Source: Rhizopus arrhizus | Taxonomy: Eukaryota; Mucoromycota; Mucoromycetes; Mucorales; Rhizopodaceae | Direction: 5' to 3' | Assembly: GCA_024220505.1 (NCBI GenBank) | Contig: JAKZZE010000034.1 | Coordinates: forward strand, 1 to 64,000 | DNA length: 64,000 bases | Part shown: positions 54,055 to 64,000 of the stretch, in pieces | Layout: each line of letters opens with the position of its first letter | Numbering within the stretch: position 1 is the stretch's first letter | Notes under the pieces: generated by a model | Told to the model about the DNA's origin: nothing | Databases searched by the model: none | The model's input: only the letters and a program-made list of their open reading frames with translations | Made by a program: the position numbers and the translations under genes

Positions 54055-54387
54055 ATGAGATTGATATCCGAGCTCATAAAACTCTATTGTCGATCAGGAG
54101 CAATATGCACCGGGAGCGATTGGTTATTATACCCCAAATTTTTGAAAACAATGCCTACAGAGGAATCTTCTCGAGCTACTGCAATACAGATAGATACACC
54201 TAAAGATGAAGACCTTTATATAAGAGAAATGAATGGAGAATGTGCTTATATGTCTTATATTTCTCAAGGCAAAGCTAAATCCTTCAAGCTAAAAATTGCA
54301 AAGTGCTTAAGTACTTCTGCTTCAGTGAAACAATTGGAAGTTCATATTCACACAGCACAAATATGTGGTCCAAGTGAGTACGTATAA
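54055..54387 (+). CDS. Hypothetical short gene or first exon
   Basis: 110 codons, unrecognised. The stretch after MPTEESSRATAIQID is balanced in composition, unlike its surroundings. A strong donor-like GTGAGT lies at 54374-54379 inside the last codons, so this may be the first exon of a spliced gene whose other exons I cannot see. It could also be chance or a relic. No function is proposed. Confidence 0.2.
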   Translation: MRLISELIKLYCRSGAICTGSDWLLYPKFLKTMPTEESSRATAIQIDTPKDEDLYIREMNGECAYMSYISQGKAKSFKLKIAKCLSTSASVKQLEVHIHTAQICGPSEYV

Positions 54388-56950
54388 ATAAAGTGTCCGT
54401 CCGAATCAGATCGATTTGTCGGATGAAAAGACAAAGAAAAAGTCTCTTATAAGAACAAGGGTAAAAAAAATCAAAAGAGAAACAATGTGCTAAAAAGCCA
54501 CCTAATATCAGAGAAATGGACTAAACCATTCAACTAATATCTGCCCAAAAGGACCCTGAGTAGACAGAGGAACATAGTGAAGTAATTGATCTAGTTCATG
54601 TAATGTAGAGCAAATGATCCGCCACAAATATACCCAGAAGATTGCTGTGTTTGAGGAGGCAAAGGAGCGTAGTAAAAGCATGTATAAAAAGAATGAGAAA
54701 ATATACATTATTGTTTCTGGAATGCAGAAACACCGATGCATATCCAAACAGTAAATAGCATGTTGTTTGGAAAGGGTATGAATAGGGCTTCGCATGCAAA
54801 ACTTGGAACGATCGTCCTAGGAGTTATCGTATACATTGGTTCCTTTTCTGACGGATTACAGACGGTCATAAAATTGAGTCAAGAGACTTTCTGACGGCAA
54901 CTAGATAGTAGCTTAGAGTTCTTGTCTTGAATTCATTTATCCAGGGACATTCATTATTCTATACTTACAACATTTTTTTGGAAACACTGTGGTTAAGATG
55001 ATTTAGTAAAAAACTTCTTAAAAGTAAATGTTCTATATGAGTCACACATTTAGAGAAACACATCATATGTGGCTTAACTTTCTCATAAAGAAGTAGAGAT
55101 ACACTCCTTTATTGCAAGGTTTATGCAAAGAGATGCATAAATAAAAAAGCTTCCTTTTATAAGAAAGAATGATCCATGTGCACTGTAGAATTTGTTTAAA
55201 AAGCTTTACATATGAAAATAGGTAAGTGAGTTTTGGTTATCCGTTGATGTAGCCAGAACATAATTTTTAGAGTATCATTTTATGTAGAGTGTAAGAAAAT
55301 GTTTCTTCATACTTTCCTATAATATTAAACAAGTTGGTCTTTCTATAAACGTTAAAACAATCAAATAATAATAGTTCTTGTTTTTTATCTAGTTTTATTT
55401 GACTTTTTCTTCTGACATTCTTAAATATATAAAGCACAAACGTAATATTGTAAAGATTCTCTAGCAAGAGAAGATTGACAAAAGAGAATGCAAATACAAA
55501 CAAAAATGAACATCAGACAATTGTGGAGGAGAAGCAAAAAAATTATTAAATAGAAACGCATGAATATAGTGACATATCTTATGTAGGAACTTCTCCACTT
55601 TTTGTCTTCTTCATGGGATCGAGTATACTATGATTCAATAGTATAACAACAAATAAGGATAATTTAAAGATGCTTTAGAAAAAGTGTTGATACATAATTA
55701 CGAAATAATGATTGCTTTACCTTCTTAATAGTAGATTTTGTGTTTTGAGTACGTGTTTATTTTGTGTCACTTTGGGATTATAACATGGGATTGGCAAACG
55801 GGCTTGATCGGCAACGACAGACCCGTTTTGTAGCACGCTTGTAATTGAAAAACAGTGTTTGAAGGCGCCTCTTAATTTTTATTTGATATGTAGTTATAGA
55901 AGAATATGCAATTACTTTTGTGGAATTATCAAATGTAAAGCTTGCCTCACATGTGAAAACTGTTCATAAAAATTTTCTAAAACGATATATTGTGAATTGA
56001 AGTATATGTATTATTAAAGCTTTGAATGCTACAACAATACTCATTGCTTTCTGTTTACTGTAGATTAATATCAAAAACTCTAAAGCGAGCCTTGTATTTA
56101 TTTATTTTTTTCGTTTTTTTTTTGGTAAGGGTACTCCGAGTAAAGAAAATAGAAAGAGTCTATAGAATATAATTAAAAAAAATATAATCATAATTATACA
56201 ATTTAAAATATTTGGATGGTTGTAGAAATTACAGACGCTTTTTATTTAATGACTTTTGTACAAAATTCATATTATGAGCTTATTGTTTCTCTTATTTAAT
56301 CAATTTATTTATTAGATGAACTGCTGTATAACCTAACTTCTTTTCTCCTTTTTCTTTCGTATACACAACCTACAATCAATAATACATGGAAAATAATGAG
56401 ATTCCAATTATATTTCAAAAACTAAATTGCACCCTATTTCTTGTCATTCGTCAAATAAAGACAATCGTTTTATGAGTGTAACAATGCGGTCATCATACTT
56501 TCAATTTTAATCGGACAATTGTTCCTTATTATTTACTTTGGTATTCTTTAATAAATGCTTGTTATATGCTTGCTTTTATATACGAATATATAAAAATGCA
56601 TACTTCTATTGGCTTAATTATTTACTTTTTCTTTCTTTCTTTTTTTTTATAAAAAAGCGGGATACAGGGATTTGTCTATAACCATAAAAGTCAATAATAT
56701 GTTTCCGCACGGTCTTGAGTACAAAGAAGCTTGTCGAATAGTTGTCCAAATCTAGTACAAACATTTTGTGCCCTATGTTTTTAAACGGCCATTCTGATCG
56801 AGATTCTATACGAAATCAACTGATAAAAATTGGTGATAGTTTCGCTGTATGCTCTTATGAAGGAGGAACAAGAGAAAGTGGGGGAGGGGACGAGTCACTC
56901 CTTTCCGCCCCCCTTTTTTAATTTAGTCATTGACAAAAATACAATTTCCT

Positions 56951-56958
56951 TATAAAAG
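56951..56958 (+). promoter_or_regulatory. TATA box of the methyltransferase gene
   Basis: TATAAAAG lies 58 bp before the ATG at 57016, followed by a T-run leader. About 60-80 bp further up are a GGGGAGGGG-type tract (56879-56890) and a CCGCCCCCC tract (56904-56913), possible zinc-finger (STRE-like) sites. Function is inferred from position. Confidence 0.45.
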
Positions 56959-57015
56959 ACTCAACATTATTTTGATGCCACTAACTCAACAAATTTTTTT
57001 TTTTCTTAATTCCTA

Positions 57016-58722
57016 ATGCTTGTTATCGAAAGCTCTTTACACGAAAATCCAACATTTATTCAAAAGATAATGAAGAAAAGATCTTCATATAAATACAATG
57101 TTTGTCCATTATACACTGCTAATATAATCTCAGGGCCTTTACCATGGAAAGGAAATCATCCGCTCCATAATGCCACCAAGATTGCAACAAGTCATTCATA
57201 TACTAATGAACTACCAAAGAAAACAAAAACTTACAATAATCCTTTAATGCATCACAGCAAGTCCCAATCAAATATGAGTTGTTATAACAACATCTTACCT
57301 TCTCTACCTTCTTTATCCTCTTCTTCATCTACTGCTTCTTCGACAGCTTCAAGTACGGTGCCAATCCTGCCAAAATCAAATCCTTCCATAAAGCAGCACA
57401 AGAAGAGATTACACAGCTCAGAATTCGTTTTGAGATTTATGGACCAATGCCTTTTACAAAAGCAGCATCAACAGCGACAACTGGATGCTTCTTTTGCTAA
57501 TCCAAACAGTTCAGTTTCTATGTCAATGAACATGGTTTTACGATCGCAGCAACAGCAACTTTTTGATAGCGCATTATTGAATCCAAATGCAAGACGCGGA
57601 AGTACTCGGCAAGCTCGAGAACACGCGATCAAGAAATCTCCCAAAAACGCCTTACCCAAGCTTAGCAGCAGTCAGCAACAGATAGCATTGATCACCGAAT
57701 GGCCTTACGTACTTACTCAAGACAATGAAGAGCAAGATCGTATGGTTGCACAGCATTATTTATTACGTACCGCTTTTGGTTCCGACTTTTGCTCCCCTAT
57801 CAGTTCTCAACTTCAAAAGGGTATTATTGTCTTGGACGTTGGCTGTGGACCAGGCACTTGGACGATGGAAATGGGCACTGCGTTTCCCAAATCAACGTTT
57901 ATTGGTATCGATCAAAGTGCATTTTTCCCAAAGGATATCAAGCCAAAGAATTGCCATTTTCGTACATGTGGTCACTTGGTACAACAGCAACTGCCACTCC
58001 CATTTCCAGATAATAGCATTGATTATATCTATCAAAGGGACATGAACTGGGGCTTAACGGGCCAAACTTGGCAAGCGCTACTCAAGGAATACCTTCGTAT
58101 CTTGAAACCTGGAGGATGGATAGAGGTTGTCGAGCAGGTAATTTTTTTTTTTTACTGTATGAATTTATCACCGAGATTGTTTTTTTTTTTTCCCTCAGGA
58201 TTTCGAAACTCAGAATAGCCCTGAAAATGAATGTTACATGAATGATAAATGTACGTAAAAAATCATGCTATTAGATCGCTTTTTCTAATTATATCTAATT
58301 TTATAGTAATTGCAAACTTATGCTTGCGCATGCAAGACCCTTACGCTGTCCACAGATTACCTACAATGCTTTTATTCAATGGATTTAATAGTATCGAAAC
58401 CATCTCAAAGTCTTGTCCTCTTGGTTGGGGAACAGATACAGTTACTGATTGCTCGAGTGAGTCAGGATCGGCTACAGTTGCAGAGAGCTCTTCTACTGTT
58501 GAACAGCAAGGAGAAGCTCCCAAGTGCTCCGAGTTTTCACGAGCTATGGCTAGCCAGTACACGTCTCTGTTGAAATCGTTACGTCCTTGGCTCTCTACAG
58601 TCATGAATCTTGATTATGAAAAATACGACGACTATATCGCAGGTTTACCAGCAGAATGGCGTCGTGCCAAGACATGTATTAACTGGCATTGTTTTATTTC
58701 CCAAAAACCGCATTATACATAA
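57016..58722 (+). CDS. Class I SAM-dependent methyltransferase
   Basis: Exons 57016-58137, 58199-58250 and 58307-58722 total 1590 nt, 529 residues. The first ~240 residues are low complexity (Ser- and Gln-rich, basic), likely disordered. The catalytic domain follows: motif I VLDVGCGPGTWTMEMG at about residue 275, FIGIDQSAFFP as motif II, LPFPDNSIDYIYQRDM as motif IV, and EYLRILKPGGWIEVVEQ as post-motif. The tail ends NLDYEKYDDYIAGLPAEW. The domain matches the general fungal methyltransferase type that includes LaeA-like proteins; the substrate cannot be read from the sequence. It converges with GAA1, only 79 bp between stops. Confidence 0.85.
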
Positions 58723-58801
58723 ATTTTGTAAATAAATACCCTCCCTTTTTTGTCCACATTGTTATTTATTGTTAAATGTCAAATAACCTTTGTGGTCGTG
58801 T

Positions 58802-61309
58802 TCAGGACAGTGTTTGAGCGAACACCAAAGCAATCATGGCCATATTGATTGGCCAGTATACAATGCAAGTGTAAGTTAAAAACCAGGAGCCAAATGTCTG
58901 ATAATCAAACAAGAGTGTAGATAAAATGCGGATTAAAGAAGTTTCGGTGAAAGCACCAAATAAAGTAGCTAGCCCGGAAGGAGATAATGCCACTAAAATT
59001 AAAGTTTGTATGCACTTCCAAAACAGCCTGGTGGATGGCCTAGTCAAACTGTAGGGGATTAAAATAAGGAGAGCAGTTGCTATACCCAGTGTGAAATTTA
59101 GGAGTGACACAGAGGCAATTACAAGCGCGCTTTCTGCAAGGCAAAAAGATTTAAGTATGGTTCCATCATGTTCAGGAGATTTGCTTTTAGAAATCCAAAT
59201 AATCAAGAGTAAAATTGTAGCACAAAATATACCAAGAGATGCTCCAAACTGAATACTGATCGCCTATAAAGTAAGAGGATTAGCAAAGACTGATTGGTAT
59301 TCATGATTGTTGATTTCTCTATTACTGTTTCCCCAGGAAATCGGGCAAGATATTCTCGTGCAAATGATGGTTGTATAATGTTAAAAATAATCACACCTGC
59401 AGCATGAGTAATGATTAGTATAGTTAATGCAAACAAATGATGATGCTTTTTTGCAGGTAACGTAGCCAATATTGTTTTCTCTTTCTCTGATAGATTAGTG
59501 ATGATTGGAATAGTTCCTAAATAATAAAGAACTAAAGAGTAAATGTATAGGTTAAGGATAATATCTGCTATGCATTTCGTCTAATAAATTAGTCTGTAAT
59601 ATAAAAAGGATATTTGAATTATAAGAGCACATGCAAATAGAATGACAGGCGGCATATATTGACTAATTGATACATAATGATACGGTGAAGGTAACATGTA
59701 AAAAAGAAAGACTGGTGAAAATGCTCCAATAAATTATTCAAACTACGAAATGTAGATTCTACCAATCTAACAAAACTCATGTCAATAATTGCAATCTTCT
59801 CCATCTCCTTACTTTGCGTACCTTCCAATACGACTAAATCCAAAAAGGTTGTTTAGATTTGTTGTTCCTAGAATACCATGTATGGTGACTGCATCTATCC
59901 TATATCTACGATCAAAAGGTTACTTGAAGTTATATGTTAAGAAGCATATCAGAAAGCCAACCAACCTCAAGTATAATCCAGCATCGCTAGAAGGATGTCC
60001 AAGAACTAAGAACCTCATACTGTTTAACATGTTAAATAACGAGCGAAGATATTCGTTGTCTTTGATATCTGAAAAGGGATGTTTTGTAGTGTCGTGCAGT
60101 GTGATTGCTATTGGCAAATTTGATCTTTCAACAACAGCTACAATCGTATTTATTAAATCCAAATTTGGTAGCTGTCCATTCACACCCTCTAAAAGCTCAA
60201 TTAGATATATTATTTTTACAATTTTGCATTTTTAAAATACCAAAGAAGATCCCAAGTGTCTCATAATCTTGGGTTCCTGGAAAATCAAGGTTAACAGCAC
60301 CCTGTATTGTGCCGGATCTGGGCATTACGATTGCTGAAAATTCATCTTCATAAAGCAAGTATGGTTTAATTTCTTGTTTGTAAATGCCATAAAGACTATG
60401 CTCAAACTCACCTCCATCTTCCATACCGTGATATGCATCTAACCAAGCCTGTGTTCCCGTTTTTCCTTGATCTGTCACTAACAAAATAATGTCTTTTGCC
60501 CAATAAACATTGCGTTTAAACAATTTTGCAAGAGATAAAAGCAGAGCAATTCCGTTGGTATTGTCTAAAAAGTCTTTTTAATAATTTTAATTCATAATCA
60601 CTTTGATCAATAAACTTACATTCGCCTGTTCTAGATACCCAAGGGGCACTGAGGATCAAAGCTTCCTTACCATCACTTCTAGGTGCTTTATGAATCGCAA
60701 AGGCATTGGTTCCTTTCTTTTTATCTTATATAAAAACCAACTCTCACACTATCTTTCTTTTCTTTTTACCGTATTGTATCCATTATTATCAAAAGTGAAG
60801 TGCTGCACAGCTGAAACAAATCCGGATAACCTGAACTCTTTTTGTATAAATTGCGCTCGTCTATTTCTTGTATTAATATTGTGATTTCCGCTTCAATTTT
60901 AAAAGCTTACGTCTCACTATCTTTATCTTGGACTCGAGATAGCTTGTGTATGTAATCTTCTGCAGTTTTGATATCGTTGTATCCATATTCAACATTAGCC
61001 TAGTAGTAGTGTTATTTTATTATGAGTTACATCTTTTTAAAATTTATTAGAACAGCAGCTTTTACCTGTCCTGGAAGAAGTGCGTTTTCTGATATATAAG
61101 TTCCTTTGTTGTATCCATCATACGGTAAGATAAGTATCCAAACAATTCCAATAAAGAATAATACAAAGCTATACTTTCAATGTTATACTGTATATAGGTA
61201 AATTTGTTTTTTGTGCAAATTACCTCAAGACAGGTGCAAATCTTTGCAGTAAGCGAAGCAATCGCGCTCGTTTTTCAAGATCTACTAGACTGTCTGTGCT
61301 CTTTGACAT
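58802..61309 (-). CDS. GAA1: GPI transamidase component GAA1
   Basis: The start is at 61309 (MSKSTDSLVDLEKRARLL). Exons worked out: 61309-61224, 61168-61066, 60999-60911, 60860-60770, 60716-60620, 60564-60241, 60188-59966, 59899-59822, then one from about 59765, and terminal exons through 59469-59270 and 59206-58802. Conserved Gaa1 blocks: ILPYDGYNKGTYISEN, GTNAFAIHKAPRSDG, NVYWAKDIILLVTD, RSGTIQGAVNLDF, EGVNGQLPNLDL, RIDAVTIHGI, STFRSLNNLLEHFHQSFFF and a multi-spanning C-terminus. It has an N-terminal membrane segment, a luminal M28-peptidase-like domain and several C-terminal helices. It belongs to the ER complex that attaches GPI anchors. Near 59700 a T6 run is one base short of the frame expected from the family (FFFYMLPSP), and splicing at 59480-59620 is unresolved. 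Confidence 0.85.
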
Positions 61310-61568
61310 CCATCTTTCTTTTAATTTTGCAAGAAGCATAAAGGATCAATAGCAGAATAAAGTCTTGCACTTTTTTTTATGTGCGCGATTCCCCTTCTTT
61401 TAGAATTAAAATGCCGCTTCCTTACTAACCATTTTGTATAACTGAAAGTATTGTTGCAAAACATTCATAATTTTATACTCATTCAATGAATTTATGTTCA
61501 TTATAATATTTTTCATAAGATCTCAATAGAAGATGAGGATGCAAGGCATATTACTTCATGAAAGTGAA
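61310..61568. other. GAA1 upstream region
   Basis: AT-rich 5' flank of GAA1. An out-of-frame ATG (ATGGATGTC) sits four bases before the chosen start and would give a short peptide. No clear TATA box is seen. Confidence 0.45.
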
Positions 61569-61638
61569 TTTAAATTGATATACGATTAAACAGATTTTTA
61601 TTTATAAATAATTAAACCTCTATTGGGTGCACAATTGT
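61569..61638 (-). repeat. ORF1-only LINE unit U1, severely 5'-truncated
   Basis: Only the 3' tail is left, reading GTGCACCCAATAGAGG then T/A-rich to TTTAATC on the minus strand. It is bounded by copies of TTAAATTGATATAC. The tail resembles those of U2 and U3. Confidence 0.65.
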
Positions 61639-62647
61639 ATTAAATTGATATACGATTAAAGATTATTTTTTTTATTTATAAAAATTAAAAACCCCATGTG
61701 AGCACATAATCACTTTTAGGATTGCATTGCCCGGGCTAGATCAAAAAGAGGATTAAATGAACGAAAAACCTTTTTGATAGTCAAAAAGGGAAAAAGGAAA
61801 GGGAAGGGAAGAGGTAGAAAAGAGCTCTAGATCTTGTCTAGGAGAGGGTTGTGATAGTTGTGAGGGGGAGCGAGATCAAAAGACTCCAAGAAATTGAGGT
61901 CTATGAGTCCAGATTGGAGAAAGCAGTTAGTGACAGCGTTGTAAAGAGGAGCCTTGAGACGGCGGAAAGCAGAACCAAGTCGTTGGAGGAATACATGACG
62001 AGCAAGTTTAGTTTTTCTTTCAATGGATTCATTGAGAAGTGTAGGATCACGAATGATGGAGGGGCTCAGAGGGTCAAAGTCGCCACGAATAGTGATTTTG
62101 TGTTTGTATAGCTGAGAACGGAGCTCAGGTTCGAAACCGGTATGGATAAGGAAGCTGACCACATTTCGATCTGAATATTGAATATCCAGAATGCGGCGTG
62201 TGTTAATGTGCAACTCACGAAGGTTAGCACGGAGTTGATGGATGGGGAGGCGACGGTGAATGGGAACGTGAATAAACGTGAAGCTGGAAGGAGCAGTAGG
62301 AGAGGAAAATTGTCGAGCAATGGCAGCTAAACTGTGTTTGGGTTTGGGATTCGGAAGCTTAGATACCTTGGTTGTGGGAGGAGCAGCATCATTGCTGGGG
62401 GGAGCGTGGACGTTTGGAGGAGGGGGGAGTAGATTCAGAAGGAGGACTGGAGTTTGCAGTTGGTGTGGGTTCAGAGGATACTTGCTTCCGCAAAGAAGCG
62501 TTTTCCTGTTGCAACTGGTGTATCTTGGCATTAGTGATTGCGAGTTCATTTTGTAATCGTTGAATGGTTTGAAGGTGGGTGGACATGATGGGTTATTTCC
62601 TTAAAAGGAAAAAATTATCAAAAGTGTTGGGGAAGCGAAAGAGATCA
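61639..62647 (-). mobile_element. ORF1-only LINE-like unit U2
   Basis: About 1.0 kb between target copies TTAAATTGATATAC at about 61639 and 62648. It holds an ORF1-type gene and a 3' UTR with CCCGGGCAATGC and an A/T-rich end, but no ORF2. The design is like that of half-LINEs that keep only ORF1. Confidence 0.72.
61827..62586 (-). pseudogene. LINE ORF1-like protein of U2, frameshifted
   Basis: It starts at 62586 with a coiled coil (RLQNELAITNAKIHQLQQEN). A one-base shift occurs at a C-rich stretch (about 62395-62430, SESTPPSSKRPRSPQQ in one frame, VHAPPSNDAAPP in the other). It then continues with the RRM-like part IHVPIHRRLPIHQLRANLRE and ILDIQYSDRNVVSFLI, similar in pattern to LINE-1/2 ORF1 (YIPRSRRMTYTEARRRL, ILDVCYPAHSVVGLLVH). 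A homopolymer sequencing error is a possible alternative to true decay. Confidence 0.72.
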
Positions 62648-63711
62648 TTAAATTGATATACGATTAAATAAGTTTTATTTATTTATTAAACCCAAGTGGG
62701 CACGCAGTATTTTTATACTAATTTTGCCCGGGTCAGTTCAAAGAGTGAAAGAAGTATCTAAAAACCCCTCTGGGATTGAGGGTAAAAAAGTTATAGTTTG
62801 AAGAAAGGGGACAGAGAAATGTATCTCAGAAAGAGAGGCTACTGAGAAAACAGTAAGTAGAGCTCATGTGTTTTTGACGGGAAAGAGCTCAGGAAAGTCG
62901 CCACGATCCAAATATCCTTTGTTAGCGAAGAAACTGGCTACAGCCCGCTTGATAGGGCCTCTAAGGTGATCGAGAGCACGAAGGATACGACACAGAAACA
63001 GGCCACGTGCGGCGCACGTCCTGTCCGCTTCGTCATAGTCGTCGTATTTAGGATCACGAAGGTTCGAGGGGTCTAAAGGATCATAATCATCTTGAACGGG
63101 GATCTCAAATTTCTTTAATAGCGAACGGAGCTCAGTTTCGTAATCATTATGAATTAGGAGGGCAACAAGGTCGCGGTCGGGGTAATGAATGTTGAGGATA
63201 CGCCTGGTGTTAATATTCAGTTGTCGCAGACGAGAGCGTATTTGACCTATAGGAAGGCGGCGGCGTATAGGCAGGTATAGGAACTTGTAGCCATGGTTGG
63301 TCGAGCGAACACTGAAGGTGCCAGCAGCAGCCATTTGACTAGGAAGGGGCGTGGAAGCTTTAAGCTTGGCAGCTTTCTGAGGAGGAGAAGAACCTAAATT
63401 GGAAGGCGGAGGACGTTTCTGAGGAGACTTGGGTTGCGATGAGGTTTCGGATGCTAATGAGGGAGACGTAAGTGGAGGAGATACCGGTGGAGAGGAGACC
63501 AAAGTGGGAGCGGGTTTCTTAGAAGCAAAAGCGTTGGATGCATGAGCTAATCGCTCAAGGAGAGAAGCGTTTTGTTGCTTGAGTCGGGTGATTTCAGCCT
63601 TAGCTGCAGCGAGTTCTGCTTGTAGCTGCTTTACAGTTGGCATGGATCAAGTCTGTTGTTGTGGATAGCTTTTCAAATAAGGCAAGAATCTATGGAAAGT
63701 TATGGAAAGCG
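62648..63711 (-). mobile_element. ORF1-only LINE-like unit U3
   Basis: 1.06 kb between target copies at about 62648 and 63712, same layout as U2 but with a strongly diverged ORF1, so not a tandem duplication of U2. Its 3' end reads GCCCACTTGGG then A/T-rich. No endonuclease or reverse transcriptase is present, so it must use another element's enzyme. Confidence 0.75.
62864..63643 (-). CDS. LINE ORF1-like protein of U3
   Basis: 259 residues, intact. The N-terminal coiled coil is QLQAELAAAKAEITRLKQQN, followed by a Pro/Ser-rich basic linker with PQKAAKLKAS. Then comes the RRM-like region YLPIRRRLPIGQIRSRLRQL, ILNIHYPDRDLVALLIHND and DDYDPLDPSNLRDPKYDD. The FDPLDPANLADPKFD block of LINE-1/2 ORF1 is recognisable, so all four proteins belong to one ORF1 superfamily. 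Probable role: RNA-binding chaperone. Starts at the ATG giving MPTVKQLQAEL. Confidence 0.8.
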   Translation of the reverse strand: MPTVKQLQAELAAAKAEITRLKQQNASLLERLAHASNAFASKKPAPTLVSSPPVSPPLTSPSLASETSSQPKSPQKRPPPSNLGSSPPQKAAKLKASTPLPSQMAAAGTFSVRSTNHGYKFLYLPIRRRLPIGQIRSRLRQLNINTRRILNIHYPDRDLVALLIHNDYETELRSLLKKFEIPVQDDYDPLDPSNLRDPKYDDYDEADRTCAARGLFLCRILRALDHLRGPIKRAVASFFANKGYLDRGDFPELFPVKNT

Positions 63712-63726
63712 GTTAAATTGATATAC

Positions 63727-64000
63727 ACTATTTTCACAAATTATTCATACATCTTCAGAAAAAAATTCGTATCGTTCAAACATAAAAATTGATTCAATGT
63801 GTGATTTGTACCACTGATGTCGATTCTTTTAAACATTTCCTATTTGACTGTCCTCCTAAAGCAGCTGTCTGGCAAACTATTATTCGAGAATTCTTGTGGC
63901 CAATGGTGGATATCAAAGACATATACTTCGCTTTCAAAACATTAGACTTCTACTCAGTTTCTTACTGCCAAAATACAGCAATCTCATCACAGCTGGTCTT
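63727..64000 (+). pseudogene. C-terminal part of another LINE ORF2, runs off the window
   Basis: On the plus strand LIQCVICTTDVDSFKHFLFDCPPKAAVWQTII shows the Cx2C..H..C knuckle found at the end of LINE ORF2 proteins. A TAA lies in frame about 25 bases upstream of the first Cys, so the copy is broken. The minus-strand ORF1-only units stand just to its left. Confidence 0.65.

Larger units (their letters stand above)
53651..57015. other. Intergenic region between SART3-like and methyltransferase genes
   Basis: 3.4 kb, AT-rich, between two divergent genes, so both promoters lie here. I see one possible coding stretch (54055-54387, listed separately). The rest has short frames without coding character and no recognisable transposon. 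Confidence 0.5.

Noticed and set aside
54508..54799. A membrane protein of 95 codons on the minus strand
   Set aside because: Hydrophobic only because of AT-rich composition; two overlapping frames look equally open and neither has homology.

Overview
The window looks like a transposon-rich stretch of an early-diverging fungal genome, most likely Mucoromycota (Mucorales-like). This rests on AT-rich intergenic DNA, short GT-AG introns (about 48-105 bp), compact host genes, and many Tc1/mariner, CACTA, LINE and DIRS-type elements. The assignment is inference; no ribosomal or mitochondrial marker is present. Only four host protein genes and one tRNA gene are convincing, and the rest is layered mobile DNA.

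Layout. 1-705: block of a local satellite family. 790-1858: frameshifted Merlin/ISXO2-like transposase with a spliceosomal intron. 2673-6732: LTR, gag and protease of a Ty3-like element whose gag is split by a dead Tc1 element and whose end is cut off by satellite. 6733-9745: satellite array with a 468-bp higher-order unit. 9746-13669: CACTA copy I, truncated and carrying an intact-frame Tc1 element. 13670-32244: a stack of LINEs and SINEs in front of a tRNA-Ala(UGC) gene, with a complete two-gene CACTA element (14228-21508) inserted in one SINE. 32245-43006: an LTR-element relic that received two Tc1/mariner-type elements. Each of these received a copy of a third family, and the middle was later inverted. 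43007-48520: LTR, DIRS and Tc1 fragments with a second inversion. 49006-61309: host genes RAB3GAP2-like (-), SART3/Prp24-like (-), a SAM methyltransferase (+) and GAA1 (-). 61569-64000: ORF1-only LINE-like units stacked at one target site, then the tail of another LINE.

Main discovery. Two ~5-kb APE-type LINEs and a ~540-bp tRNA-headed SINE are all inserted, antisense and head-to-tail, after nucleotide 15 of the same tRNA-Ala gene. The 15-base target GGGGAAATGGTGTAG is repeated at each junction, so the tRNA gene is regenerated each time. The LINE nearer the tRNA is intact and the farther one carries a nonsense codon, as expected if the newest insertions lie closest to the tRNA. This looks like a site-specific LINE/SINE pair targeting the D-arm (box A) of tRNA-Ala.

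Second discovery. Two copies of a long-TIR Tc1-like element (34646-36608 and 40216-41873) bound a 3.6-kb inversion. Un-inverting it restores two older transposase reading frames and one LTR at the same time, and an undisturbed paralogous LTR shows both empty sites.
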